From RGIG9060 sp052173655 (GTDB taxonomy: Bacteria; Spirochaetota; Spirochaetia; Treponematales; Treponemataceae), in assembly GCA_052173655.1 (NCBI GenBank), contig JBQMYD010000007.1, positions 1 through 63,741 of the forward strand: 63,741 nucleotides of DNA. Direction: 5' to 3'. Of the stretch, positions 45,199 to 52,675 are shown in pieces. The notes beneath the pieces are model-generated. The model did not search any database. It worked only from the letters and a program-made list of their open reading frames with translations, and was not told the DNA's origin. A program made the position numbers and the translations under genes. Position 1 is the stretch's first letter; each line of letters begins with the position of its first letter.

Positions 45199-45978
45199 AT
45201 GAAAAACATTGCAAAAATAATTATTGCATTGGGAATGGTATTCTGCTTATTCACAGGATGTTCAAAAAAGACTGAAGGTAAACTTGTAATAGGTTTGGAT
45301 GCCTCTTTTCCTCCTATGGGATATTCTGAATCCAACGGAGAAATTGTAGGTTATGATGTTGACCTTGCAAGAGAAGTTGCAAAACGTCTTAATTTGGAAT
45401 TTTCAACAAAACCTATTAACTGGGATGCAAAAGAAATGGAACTTGCTTCAGGTTCAATTGATTGTATTTGGAACGGTTTTACAATTACGGACGAAAGAAT
45501 TGCAGCAATGTCTTTTACAAAACCGTACCTTGATAATGATCAAGTTCTTGTTGTAAGAAATGACGGTCAAATAAAATCTTTAACTGATGCCAAGGATAAG
45601 ATTATAGGTGTTCAAGTAGGTTCCAGTGCCGAATTTGCAATAAACGATAGCCCTGAGTTTTCTTCTCTCATAAAAGAGATTCGTTATTATGAAGAAAACC
45701 TTACGGCTTTAGCAGATTTGGAAATAAAAGGAATTGATGCTGTTGTTATGGACAGTGTTGTTGCAAATTGGGCAATTAAAACCGGCAATAAACCTCTTGT
45801 TATCGTAGATGATGTTATAGCAAAGGAAGCTTACGGTATAGGTTTTAGAAAAGATGAGAATGGAGCTGCTCTTAGAGATAAAGTTTGGGAAACTATGGAA
45901 CAGATGGCTGCTGATGGAACAATTACACAAATCTGTGAAAAATGGTTTGGGAATGATATTTCTGTTGTCGGAAAATAA
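45199..45978 (+). CDS. Polar amino-acid ABC transporter substrate-binding lipoprotein
   Basis: 259 residues. Lipoprotein signal with lipobox LFTGC near residue 21. The mature part is a periplasmic-binding fold of the HisJ/GlnH group: GLDASFPPMGYSE, GYDVDLAREVAKRLN, WNGFTITDERIAAM, VGVQVGSS-like GVQVGSSAEF and AYGIGFRKDENG. Substrate not certain. Its position right behind argGH makes arginine, citrulline or a related amino acid plausible. AAGGAG precedes ATG 45199. Confidence 0.92.
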   Translation: MKNIAKIIIALGMVFCLFTGCSKKTEGKLVIGLDASFPPMGYSESNGEIVGYDVDLAREVAKRLNLEFSTKPINWDAKEMELASGSIDCIWNGFTITDERIAAMSFTKPYLDNDQVLVVRNDGQIKSLTDAKDKIIGVQVGSSAEFAINDSPEFSSLIKEIRYYEENLTALADLEIKGIDAVVMDSVVANWAIKTGNKPLVIVDDVIAKEAYGIGFRKDENGAALRDKVWETMEQMAADGTITQICEKWFGNDISVVGK

Positions 45979-45986
45979 TTCTTTTT

Positions 45987-46655
45987 ATGGAACGCTCTAA
46001 ACTTTTTCAGATGCTTTATGCTATGGGTTCGGGAACACTCGTAACCCTTAGCATCTTTTTTCTTACTTTGCTTTTTGCTATCCCATTGGCAATGCCTATT
46101 GCTGTAGGCAGAATGTCAAAAAACAAACTTGTTTCACAAATAATCAATATTTTTCTTCTCGTAATACGTGGAACACCTCTGATGCTTCAGCTTCTCATTG
46201 TTTATTTTGCTCCAAAGTTAATCGCAATAAAATTGTTTCATCATCCTATAGCATGGCCTGCTTATGTTGCTGCCGTTGTTGCTTTTTTTGTGAATTACTC
46301 GGCATATTTTGCAGAAATTTATAGAGGCGGAATTGAATCTATACCTAAAGGACAGTATGAGGCTGCCAAAGTTCTTGGATATACAAAATCTGAGCGGACA
46401 TTTAAAATCATTCTTCCTCAGGTTGTAAAGAGAATAGTTCCTGCTATGGGTAACGAAGTTATAACCCTTGTAAAAGATACTTCACTTGTTACGATTTTAA
46501 GTGTACAAGAACTTATGTTTTATGCAAAAAGTTCTGCAAACCGTATGGTTTCTTTTACGCCGCTTTTAATTGCAGGTGTATTTTATTTTCTTATGAACTA
46601 TGTAGTTTCACTTTTTTTTAGTAAACTTGAAAAAAAACTTTCATATTACAACTGA
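45987..46655 (+). CDS. Polar amino-acid ABC transporter permease
   Basis: 222 residues with about five helices. The VIRGTPLMLQLLIVYF motif and the EAA loop YEAAKVLGYTKSERTFKIILPQ are standard for HisMQ-type permeases, and YFAEIYRGGIESIPKGQ precedes it. Only one permease gene is present, so it would act as a homodimer. It follows the binding protein by eight bases with no good ribosome binding site, suggesting translation coupled to the gene before. Confidence 0.93.
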   Translation: MERSKLFQMLYAMGSGTLVTLSIFFLTLLFAIPLAMPIAVGRMSKNKLVSQIINIFLLVIRGTPLMLQLLIVYFAPKLIAIKLFHHPIAWPAYVAAVVAFFVNYSAYFAEIYRGGIESIPKGQYEAAKVLGYTKSERTFKIILPQVVKRIVPAMGNEVITLVKDTSLVTILSVQELMFYAKSSANRMVSFTPLLIAGVFYFLMNYVVSLFFSKLEKKLSYYN

Positions 46656-46701
46656 TTTTACACCAAATTTTTAAATAATTTTAAATAAAAAACAATGAAC
46701 A

Positions 46702-47475
46702 ATGGAACAAAATATGGAAAAACAAGATAAAAAACAGGCAATAATTCAAGTTAGAGATATTCAAAAATCTTTTAAAGATTTACATATTTTGAAAGGAATT
46801 TCTTTCGATGTTCATAAAGGAGAAGTTTTAAGCATTATAGGCCCTAGTGGAAGTGGAAAATCAACAATGCTAAGGTGTATCTGTCAACTTGAAACTGTTG
46901 ATTCCGGGTCAATAACGATTTGCTCAAAAAATCTTGTAACTGAAGGAGTTTATGCACCAAAAAAAGATCTGCAAGAAATTACTTTAAAGACAGGTCTTGT
47001 TTTTCAAAATTTTAACCTATTCCCGCATTATTCGGTTTTAAAAAATGTTACAGATCCTCAAATTACTGTTTTAAAAAAATCAAAAGAAGAAGCAATTGAA
47101 GTAGCTTTGAATATTTTAAAGCGGATGGATTTGTATGACAAAGCAAATTCGTTCCCATATCAACTTTCAGGGGGACAGCAACAACGTGTTTCAATTGCAC
47201 GCTCTCTTGCTTTAAAACCGGCCGTTTTGCTTTTTGATGAACCTACTTCAGCTTTGGATCCGGAATTGACGGGAGAAATTTTAAAAGTTATTCGCTCTCT
47301 TGCTTCTGAACACATGACAATGGTGGTTGTTACTCACGAAATTTCATTTGCACGGGATTTATCTGATGAAATTATTTTTATGAGCGACGGACTTATTGTA
47401 GAACAAGGACATCCTTGTCAGATTATTAACAATCCTCAACAAGAGAGGACAAAGGCATTTTTATCCAGATTTTAA
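46702..47475 (+). CDS. Polar amino-acid ABC transporter ATPase
   Basis: 257 residues. Walker A GPSGSGKST, Q-loop VFQNFNLFPHYSVLKN, signature QLSGGQQQRVSIAR, Walker B VLLFDEPTSALDPELTGE and the H-loop VTHEISFARDLS. A typical GlnQ/HisP-type ATPase. ATG 46714 is an alternative start four codons on. It ends the arginine-linked operon and is followed by a strong terminator. Confidence 0.95.
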   Translation: MEQNMEKQDKKQAIIQVRDIQKSFKDLHILKGISFDVHKGEVLSIIGPSGSGKSTMLRCICQLETVDSGSITICSKNLVTEGVYAPKKDLQEITLKTGLVFQNFNLFPHYSVLKNVTDPQITVLKKSKEEAIEVALNILKRMDLYDKANSFPYQLSGGQQQRVSIARSLALKPAVLLFDEPTSALDPELTGEILKVIRSLASEHMTMVVVTHEISFARDLSDEIIFMSDGLIVEQGHPCQIINNPQQERTKAFLSRF

Positions 47476-47487
47476 TTTTGTTTCGGC

Positions 47488-47529
47488 AAAAAAAAAGAAC
47501 TTTCGAGATAATCGAAAGTTCTTTTTTTT
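47488..47529 (+). terminator. Bidirectional terminator between the ABC operon and tRNA-Leu
   Basis: A9, then GAACTTTCGA (47497-47506), five-base loop, TCGAAAGTTC (47512-47521), then T8. Perfect ten-pair stem with mirrored A/T runs, so it can serve both the plus-strand operon and the minus-strand tRNA. Confidence 0.93.
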
Positions 47530-47616
47530 GCCGGGAACCAGAATCGAACTGGCACGGCGTTTTAAAATGCCGAGGGATTTTAAGTCCCTTGTGTCTACCT
47601 ATTCCACCATCCCGGC
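47529..47616 (-). tRNA. tRNA-Leu(TAA)
   Basis: An 88-nt class II tRNA on the minus strand: acceptor GCCGGGA/TCCCGGC, anticodon stem AGGGA/TCCCT with loop CTTAAAA (anticodon TAA), long variable arm with CGGC/GCCG stem, T arm GCCAG-TTCGATT-CTGGT, discriminator A. CCA is not encoded. Confidence 0.96.
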
Positions 47617-47733
47617 TACATTTATTATTCTATATAAAATAGAATTTTAGGTCAAGCGGGTTGTTTTTGCACTTTTGTAATTTTAAATACGCATTGTCAG
47701 TTTACGTACTTATAAATGCACAAGTTGCCGTAA

Positions 47734-48174
47734 CTATTTTATACTGCTAAATAATGTTGAAATTTCGCTTCTCCATTCATATTTTACATCGCGGTTTTCC
47801 CATTCAATAACTTTTTTTATTGTAAAATTTTTTAGGTCTTGGGGATTTTCAAAATATACAACTCCGAATTTTCCTCCTCCGATGTATGTAATTTTTTCAT
47901 TCTGTCCTAATTTTTCAGTTTCCTCGATCTTTTTTAAAACACAATCAAAATGAACAGGAGATCCGTTTTCCTTGCTTGCCATGGCATTTGCCAATTCTTC
48001 AATAGGTTTATTGCAATATGAACAGTTTACCGTTTTCAACTGAATTTTCTCAAAGGATTCGTTCTTTACTGTAGATGAAAATTTTTCCTGCTCTTTTTTA
48101 CGAGAATTTTTGTTGTGATTTCTTGAATTTTTCCAATCTTTTTCTTCATTGGAATGAGAACGATTTTTTTTCAT
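47734..48174 (-). CDS. Small basic protein with a CxxC...HxxC zinc-finger motif
   Basis: 146 residues. The first 45 are very rich in Lys, Asn and Ser, probably disordered and nucleic-acid binding. A metal site follows: CSYCNKPIEEL and HFDCVLKK (CxxC then HxxC, about 27 residues apart). The C-terminal half has an IGGGKFGVVYF stretch and an aromatic, charged end. Family not recognised; it looks like a treponeme-specific RNA- or ribosome-associated protein. ATG 48174 lies three bases after the stop of a 55-residue gene, so the two are coupled. Confidence 0.7.
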   Translation of the reverse strand: MKKNRSHSNEEKDWKNSRNHNKNSRKKEQEKFSSTVKNESFEKIQLKTVNCSYCNKPIEELANAMASKENGSPVHFDCVLKKIEETEKLGQNEKITYIGGGKFGVVYFENPQDLKNFTIKKVIEWENRDVKYEWRSEISTLFSSIK

Positions 48175-48176
48175 TT

Positions 48177-48344
48177 TTATTTCCTTTCAATTTCATTATC
48201 TTCCATCAATTTTCTACTCAAAATCATAGCGATTCTGTAAATTGCTCCATCCAAATATTTTTCGTCATGAATTTTATTTCTTATTTCAAGAATACGAGCT
48301 GTATTATCGGATTTTACAGATCTTCTTGTACTTGCTGAACTCAT
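48177..48344 (-). CDS. Unknown 55-residue protein
   Basis: A short gene: ATG 48344 with GGGGAG seven bases upstream, and TAA at 48179-48177. The product starts MSSASTRRSVKSDNTARILE and continues as charged amphipathic helices (KIHDEKYLDGAIYRIAMILS). No signal peptide or cysteine. Evidence for coding: a strong ribosome binding site, tight packing between yraN (24 bases upstream) and the zinc-finger gene (2 bases downstream) and a helical, non-random composition. The C-terminal part could pack like an anti-sigma- or FlgM-type helix pair, but I do not assign a function. Confidence 0.75.
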   Translation of the reverse strand: MSSASTRRSVKSDNTARILEIRNKIHDEKYLDGAIYRIAMILSRKLMEDNEIERK

Positions 48345-48367
48345 GTCATCTCCCCAAAAAAAACACG

Positions 48368-48727
48368 TTATGATTCTATAAAGGCATTTTGTATATGATA
48401 TATCTGAGGAAACTCAGGCATATCAATAACAATCACATCAAATTGAATGTAACTCTTATTATATTGTCGATTTTTTTTTACAAAACATTTAGCAGTTTCT
48501 GCAATTCTTTTTTGTTTTTCTTGGTTTAGCAGATGTGAAAGTGTTTCTATGTTGCCTGATGGCAATGTTTTTACTTCAATAAAAGATAATGTGTTATCTT
48601 TATAGGCTATTATATCAATTTCACCGTTTCTTGTCCTCCAGTTGCGTTCAATTATCAAGTAATTATTTTTTTTTAGATAGAATGTTGCCTTATTTTCTCC
48701 GTAATTGCCCGTGATTTTTGTATTCAG
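48368..48727 (-). CDS. YraN/UPF0102-family nuclease-like protein, apparently CTG-started
   Basis: 119 residues if begun at CTG 48727. The family core GNYGENKATFYLKKNNYLIIERN, then RTRNGEIDIIAYK and FIEVKTL (a restriction-endonuclease-like active site with D, E-x-K), is complete only when the frame is extended upstream of TTG 48658. The frame is open back to a TGA, but no ATG, GTG or TTG lies between. CTG 48727 has GAGG six bases upstream and gives the usual family length. ATA 48730 is the only other near-start. Confidence 0.8.
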   Translation of the reverse strand: MNTKITGNYGENKATFYLKKNNYLIIERNWRTRNGEIDIIAYKDNTLSFIEVKTLPSGNIETLSHLLNQEKQKRIAETAKCFVKKNRQYNKSYIQFDVIVIDMPEFPQIYHIQNAFIES

Positions 48728-48760
48728 TATTTTCCTCGTTTTATATTTTTTTCAAAGGTT

Positions 48761-49036
48761 TTATATTTTATTTAAGAATGCAAATACTTTTGCTATTATT
48801 TCGTACGTTTGTTCGGGGATGCATTCACCTATTTCCAAAAGCGTTATTACTTCCGTTTCTGAGATATTTTCCACTATTGGAATTGAATTTTCTTTTGCTA
48901 ATTTTAGGATTTTTTCAGCTAATTCACCCTTTCCTTTTGCAATAAGAAAAGGGGCCGGAGCATTTTTCGGATATTTTAGAACCGCAGTATTCAATCTTTT
49001 GTTTTTTGTTTCGATATTGTTTTTGCTTGTTGTCAT
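48761..49036 (-). CDS. FlhB C-terminal-like protein (YlqH/FlhX type)
   Basis: 91 residues matching only the cytoplasmic end of FlhB. AVLKYPKNAPAPFLIAKGKGELAEKIL and the IVENISETEVITLLEIGECIPEQTYEIIAKVFAFL segment are the export-switch domain. The NPTH autocleavage motif of true FlhB is not seen. Such orphan proteins follow a FliK-like gene in Bacillus and spirochaetes. It probably takes part in flagellar export switching or is a derived relic. AAGG lies eight bases upstream. Confidence 0.9.
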   Translation of the reverse strand: MTTSKNNIETKNKRLNTAVLKYPKNAPAPFLIAKGKGELAEKILKLAKENSIPIVENISETEVITLLEIGECIPEQTYEIIAKVFAFLNKI

Positions 49037-49052
49037 GAATTTTTGCCTTTTT

Positions 49053-50210
49053 TTATTCTTGTTTTGCTTCTAAAAAATTTATATTTTCATCTTCCGTAAA
49101 CATTCCGTATGGAATTGCATTTTCATTGAATTCAATTTGAAAATCGCTAAAAATTTCTTCCAGTATCTTAATTATATTTTTTAAATTAAAATTTAAGTCA
49201 TTTTCATAAAATTTTTCCGAAAATACTTGAATTTTTTTTGTTTTGATATTTATCTTAAAATGCCAGCTTTCATAGGCACTGTCTGTATTTTTTTTACTTT
49301 TCCGGTATGAAATTCTTATTTGATTCAAAGTCTTTTTTGCATTATCTAAGACAAGTTTTATAACTCCGCTATCTTCTTTAAACTCAAAAGGAATCATTAT
49401 CGTGTGAAAATTTGTTTCCGAATTTTTTAGCATGTTAAAAGCGGTAAGTGTACCAAATTTTTTTTCAAAAATAGAATTTCCATCATCAAAAAGTTTTGAA
49501 AAAGATTTTGGCTCTTTTGTCTCTTCCATATTTTCAGTATTTTGCTTTTTTTCATCATTGTTGTCATCTTTTTTTGAATTTTTTACTGTTTTTTCATGTT
49601 CATATCCGTAATTTGCTTCTAAAATGTCTTGTATGCAAGAATTCTCATCCCAGATATTTTTTTTTAAAAGTACAATACAGGTTTCACCTGCATCTTCTTG
49701 CAAATCTTGTTGCTCCGATTGTGTTTCAGTTTGAATTTTTGAAAATTTTTTACCCTTATTGTTTGCCCGTTTTATAAGTTCAGGATTAATTTTTAAGTTA
49801 TTTTGCGTTAAAAACTGTAAAAGTTTTAAATTTGTTGTATCTAATTCAAGACCGAGTTTTGCAAAGTAATTTTTTAGACTTGTATTGTTTGCAGAATTTT
49901 CGATATTTTTTGAATTCAGTTTTTTTATTGAATTTTCAGAGTTTATGCTTATTAAAGCCGAATTTTGATTTATTTGAGTAGTTAATAATATTTTATTTCC
50001 TTTAAAATTTATTTGTGCAAAAAATCTTGAACCTATTTGCAATGGAATATCTGATTTTACTTCAAATCGGTTGCCTGCAAAGCTTGCAATATATTTTCCT
50101 GTGTTTGGATCTTGAGAAATAATCTTTACGTTTACAATTTTCCCCTCATGCAGTGTTTGTTGCGAATTAAAGGATAGATTTGTGATATTTATGTAGTTTA
50201 CTGCATTCAT
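49053..50210 (-). CDS. FliK/YlqG-like protein (hook-length control type)
   Basis: 385 residues. The N-terminus is a beta-rich domain (EGKIVNVKIISQDP, AGNRFEVKSDIPLQIGSRFFA) and the centre is low-complexity, rich in Asn, Lys, Glu. The C-terminal part (about 255-370) has the hook-length-control fold pattern (IPFEFKEDSGVIKLVLDN, SWHFKINIKTKKIQVFSEKF). With the FlhB-like gene next and rplS-trmD-rimM-khpA-rpsP upstream, this is the ylqG position of Bacillus. It follows the rplS terminator and has its own promoter with a -10 box eight bases before ATG 50210. Confidence 0.72.
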   Translation of the reverse strand: MNAVNYINITNLSFNSQQTLHEGKIVNVKIISQDPNTGKYIASFAGNRFEVKSDIPLQIGSRFFAQINFKGNKILLTTQINQNSALISINSENSIKKLNSKNIENSANNTSLKNYFAKLGLELDTTNLKLLQFLTQNNLKINPELIKRANNKGKKFSKIQTETQSEQQDLQEDAGETCIVLLKKNIWDENSCIQDILEANYGYEHEKTVKNSKKDDNNDEKKQNTENMEETKEPKSFSKLFDDGNSIFEKKFGTLTAFNMLKNSETNFHTIMIPFEFKEDSGVIKLVLDNAKKTLNQIRISYRKSKKNTDSAYESWHFKINIKTKKIQVFSEKFYENDLNFNLKNIIKILEEIFSDFQIEFNENAIPYGMFTEDENINFLEAKQE

Positions 50211-50218
50211 TGAGCCTT

Positions 50219-50248
50219 ATTATACCATGGTATTTGAAAAAAAAACAA
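50219..50248 (-). promoter_or_regulatory. FliK-like gene promoter, near-leaderless
   Basis: Minus strand TTGTTT (50248-50243), 18 bases and perfect TATAAT (50224-50219), eight bases before ATG 50210. AAGG lies in the gap but would be at or before the transcript start. Confidence 0.6.
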
Positions 50249-50265
50249 AACTATAATAAAAACTA

Positions 50266-50298
50266 TAAAAAAACCGCTGCTCTTACACAGCGGTTTTT
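50266..50298 (-). terminator. Terminator of the rpsP-rplS operon
   Basis: On the minus strand AAACCGCTG, an eight-base loop, CAGCGGTTT and a T-run. It lies about 28 bases after the rplS stop and separates the ribosomal operon from the FliK-like gene. Confidence 0.92.
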
Positions 50299-50326
50299 AT
50301 CTAGGCTCATTCACATGTAAAGACAA

Positions 50327-50701
50327 TTACAAGCCTTGTTGAACTTTATCGGACTTTTTAATAATAAGCTCTTTGATTTTTGCAGCTTTTCCAACTTTGC
50401 CACGAATATAGTAAAGTTTTGAACGTCTGACTTTACCCGGTTTTACAACTTCAACTTTTGCAATTCGTGGTGAATTGATAGGGAATACACGTTCTACCCC
50501 AACTCCGTAAGAAATTTTCCTTACGGTAAAAGTTCTTCCAATGCCGGAATTTTTAAAGCAAAGAACAAGTCCTTCGTAAACCTGAATTCGCTCCGTTTTC
50601 CCTTCAACGATTTTGAAGTGAACTTTTACAGTATCTCCGACTTTGAATTGTTCAAGATCGGAACGCTTTTGCTGTTCTTCAATAGTTTTAATCAAATCCA
50701 T
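50327..50701 (-). CDS. rplS: 50S ribosomal protein L19
   Basis: 124 residues. The core FKVGDTVKVHFKIVEGKTERIQVYEG and the end RRSKLYYIRGKVGKAAKIKE are diagnostic for L19. It is the last gene of the rpsP operon, ten bases after trmD, and is followed by an intrinsic terminator. Confidence 0.98.
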   Translation of the reverse strand: MDLIKTIEEQQKRSDLEQFKVGDTVKVHFKIVEGKTERIQVYEGLVLCFKNSGIGRTFTVRKISYGVGVERVFPINSPRIAKVEVVKPGKVRRSKLYYIRGKVGKAAKIKELIIKKSDKVQQGL

Positions 50702-50711
50702 TTTAGTCTCC

Positions 50712-51485
50712 CTATGGGTTCGTTATTTCCTCAATCATTTTTTCCGCCTCGTCTGTAAGCTTTCCGGCATTTCGTGCCTGACTTATTAATTCAGGTCTTA
50801 TTGCCAAAGTTTTTGCCAAACGTTTTTTTAGGCGCCATTTTCGAATATTCTCATGGTTGCCCGAAAGTAAAATATCAGGAACTGCCATGCCTTCAAACAC
50901 CTCCGGTCTGGTGTATTGCGGATATTCCAAAAATCCGTCAGTGAAGCTCTCTTCTTTTAACGACTCGCTTGAAATAACACCGTCAATCAATCGATATACC
51001 GAATCGATTACGACTGTTGCTGCAAGTTCTCCGGAAGAAAGAACGTAGTCTCCAATGCTGATTTCATCATCAACGTAGGCGTCAACTATCCTTTGGTCTA
51101 TACCTTCGTATCTTCCGCAGATAAAAACGAGTTGTTCTTCACGACTTAAACTGTACGCTAATTTTTGTGTTAAAGGTTTTCCCGACGGTGTTACATAAAT
51201 AACTCGCTGTTTACGAGCATTTGTCTTACACCTTTTTTTACCGGTTCGTTTGGGTTTTACTCCAACACTTTTTAACGCACTGAACAACGGCTCGGTTTTC
51301 ATTAACATTCCCGCTCCGCCGCCGTAAGGATTGTCATCACATGTTTTGTGTTTATCAAGGGCAAAATCCCTGATATTCACCAGTTCGTAGGCAATAATTC
51401 CTTTTTCCACTGCTTTTGCCATGATTGAGTTTTCAAAAAAAGCACGAGGTATTTCAGGAAATAAGGTCAGCACATAGAATTTCAT
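50712..51485 (-). CDS. trmD: tRNA (guanine-N1)-methyltransferase
   Basis: 257 residues. It methylates G37 of tRNAs with the trefoil-knot motifs DDNPYGGGAGMLMKTEPLF and CGRYEGIDQRIVD, followed by GDYVLSSGE. A basic insert (VKPKRTGKKRCKTNARKQ) sits before the knot's second strand and is longer than in E. coli. It is six bases downstream of rimM and ten bases upstream of rplS, the usual order. Confidence 0.97.
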   Translation of the reverse strand: MKFYVLTLFPEIPRAFFENSIMAKAVEKGIIAYELVNIRDFALDKHKTCDDNPYGGGAGMLMKTEPLFSALKSVGVKPKRTGKKRCKTNARKQRVIYVTPSGKPLTQKLAYSLSREEQLVFICGRYEGIDQRIVDAYVDDEISIGDYVLSSGELAATVVIDSVYRLIDGVISSESLKEESFTDGFLEYPQYTRPEVFEGMAVPDILLSGNHENIRKWRLKKRLAKTLAIRPELISQARNAGKLTDEAEKMIEEITNP

Positions 51486-51490
51486 GAATA

Positions 51491-52063
51491 TTACTCCAGA
51501 ATCCAGAGGTGCATCAGCTGCACAACCTTATCTTTAATATGGACCGCACCGATAAATTCCTTGTTAAACGGAACTAATACAACTTTCTTTGAATTACTTT
51601 TATCTGTGCTGTCTGACTTGGTATGCAAACTCTCGGATAGCTCAACTTCTAAAAGTTTCCCTGATCCGCCTTCCAATACGTCTGTGATTGTTCCTGCAAT
51701 AATTGCAGATGCGGAATCTTCCGCCAATCCGTAAACCAACTTACATTGTTTTAGATCTTCGATATAAAACTCGCCTTCCTTTAGAGGGCAGGCTTTTTCT
51801 CGTGGAACAAGAATGTGAGTTCCCTGAAGTTTTTTTACCTGTTCAGGGCAGTCAATCCCGTCCAATTTCATTAATAAGGAATTTCCGCAGTATTCTACGG
51901 TGTCGATTTTGAAAATTCTTTCAAAGGACTCATTCCTTAAAGTTACCTCGTCGAGTTCGAAAAAATGTTCATATTCGCCCGAAGTACTTTCTACTTTGAA
52001 TTTACCCGCAAGCCCATGTGAGCCTCGAATAATCCCAATTACAAATTTTTCATTAGACATCAT
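51491..52063 (-). CDS. rimM: Ribosome maturation factor RimM
   Basis: 190 residues. IGIIRGSHGLAGKFKVESTSGE opens the N-terminal beta-barrel, and the PRC-barrel follows (EGEFYIEDLKQCKLV..., VEGGSGKLLEVE-like LEGGSGKLLEVEL, VPFNKEFIGAVHIKDK). It assists 30S head assembly with S19. A Ser/Lys-rich loop interrupts the PRC-barrel. The start overlaps the khpA stop (TGATG). Confidence 0.95.
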   Translation of the reverse strand: MMSNEKFVIGIIRGSHGLAGKFKVESTSGEYEHFFELDEVTLRNESFERIFKIDTVEYCGNSLLMKLDGIDCPEQVKKLQGTHILVPREKACPLKEGEFYIEDLKQCKLVYGLAEDSASAIIAGTITDVLEGGSGKLLEVELSESLHTKSDSTDKSNSKKVVLVPFNKEFIGAVHIKDKVVQLMHLWILE

Positions 52064-52296
52064 CAGTCCAGAATTTCCAGGGTGTAACGATTAGCCGACT
52101 TTGAAGCAGATGCACTCAAAACGGTTCTTATTGCTTTTGCAATGCGACCATTTTTGCCAATAACCTTACCGATGTCGCCTTGAGCAACACGAAGTTCGAT
52201 AATCGTAGACTTTTCACCTTCAACTTCCTGAACAGAAACTCCACTAGGATCACTTACCAACGATTTTGCAATGTATTCAATCAGGTCTTTTTCCAT
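52063..52296 (-). CDS. khpA: KH-domain RNA-binding protein KhpA
   Basis: 77 residues forming a single KH domain with the GxxG loop in VIGKNGRIAKAIRTVL. It always sits between rpsP and rimM in this gene order, as here, two bases after rpsP. It binds RNA, in other bacteria as a pair with KhpB. Confidence 0.96.
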   Translation of the reverse strand: MEKDLIEYIAKSLVSDPSGVSVQEVEGEKSTIIELRVAQGDIGKVIGKNGRIAKAIRTVLSASASKSANRYTLEILD

Positions 52297-52298
52297 TA

Positions 52299-52556
52299 TT
52301 ACGCCTTTTTGCTACAGTGAAAATTTTTCTTGTTAAAAATGTCTCTAACGGTGTCTGTAGGTTGTGCTCCTACACTCAGCCAATAGCCGGCTCGCTCTTC
52401 GTTAAAAAGGATCTGTTTTTCTTCAACTTCAATTGGTTGATAGGTTCCGAGTTCTTCGATAACAGTTCCGTCACGAGGCTTGCGGACATCCTGAACTACG
52501 ATACGGTAGTAAGGACGTTTTTTTGTTCCAAACTTTTTAAGTCTGATTTTTACCAC
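52299..52556 (-). CDS. rpsP: 30S ribosomal protein S16
   Basis: 85 residues. VKIRLKKFGTKKRPYYRIVV and RDGTVIEELGTYQP are the S16 core. The start is GTG 52556 with a strong GGAGG six bases upstream. It is the first gene of the rpsP-khpA-rimM-trmD-rplS operon, transcribed from a promoter about 60 bases upstream. Confidence 0.98.
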   Translation of the reverse strand: MVKIRLKKFGTKKRPYYRIVVQDVRKPRDGTVIEELGTYQPIEVEEKQILFNEERAGYWLSVGAQPTDTVRDIFNKKNFHCSKKA

Positions 52557-52578
52557 TTTGGTCCTCCGATATAAAATT

Positions 52579-52646
52579 TTTCACGTTTTATGCATTTTGA
52601 ATTCAACGTGAAACTACCTTATATCATAAATACGATTTTAAGTCAA
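52579..52646 (-). promoter_or_regulatory. rpsP operon promoter and 5' leader hairpin
   Basis: Minus strand TTGACT (52646-52641), 17 bases, TATAAG (52623-52618). The predicted transcript starts near 52611 with a hairpin: TTTCACGTT (52613-52605) pairs with AACGTGAAA (52587-52579), a nine-pair stem with a 17-base loop, followed 20 bases later by GGAGG. It may stabilise the message or be a regulatory leader. Confidence 0.68.
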
Positions 52647-52675
52647 TTAATAGAAAATTTTGACATTATTTGACA

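Noticed and set aside
47476..47733. Possible small gene between the ABC operon and the zinc-finger gene
   Set aside because: The interval is filled by a terminator and tRNA-Leu; the remainder has no open frame with a ribosome binding site.
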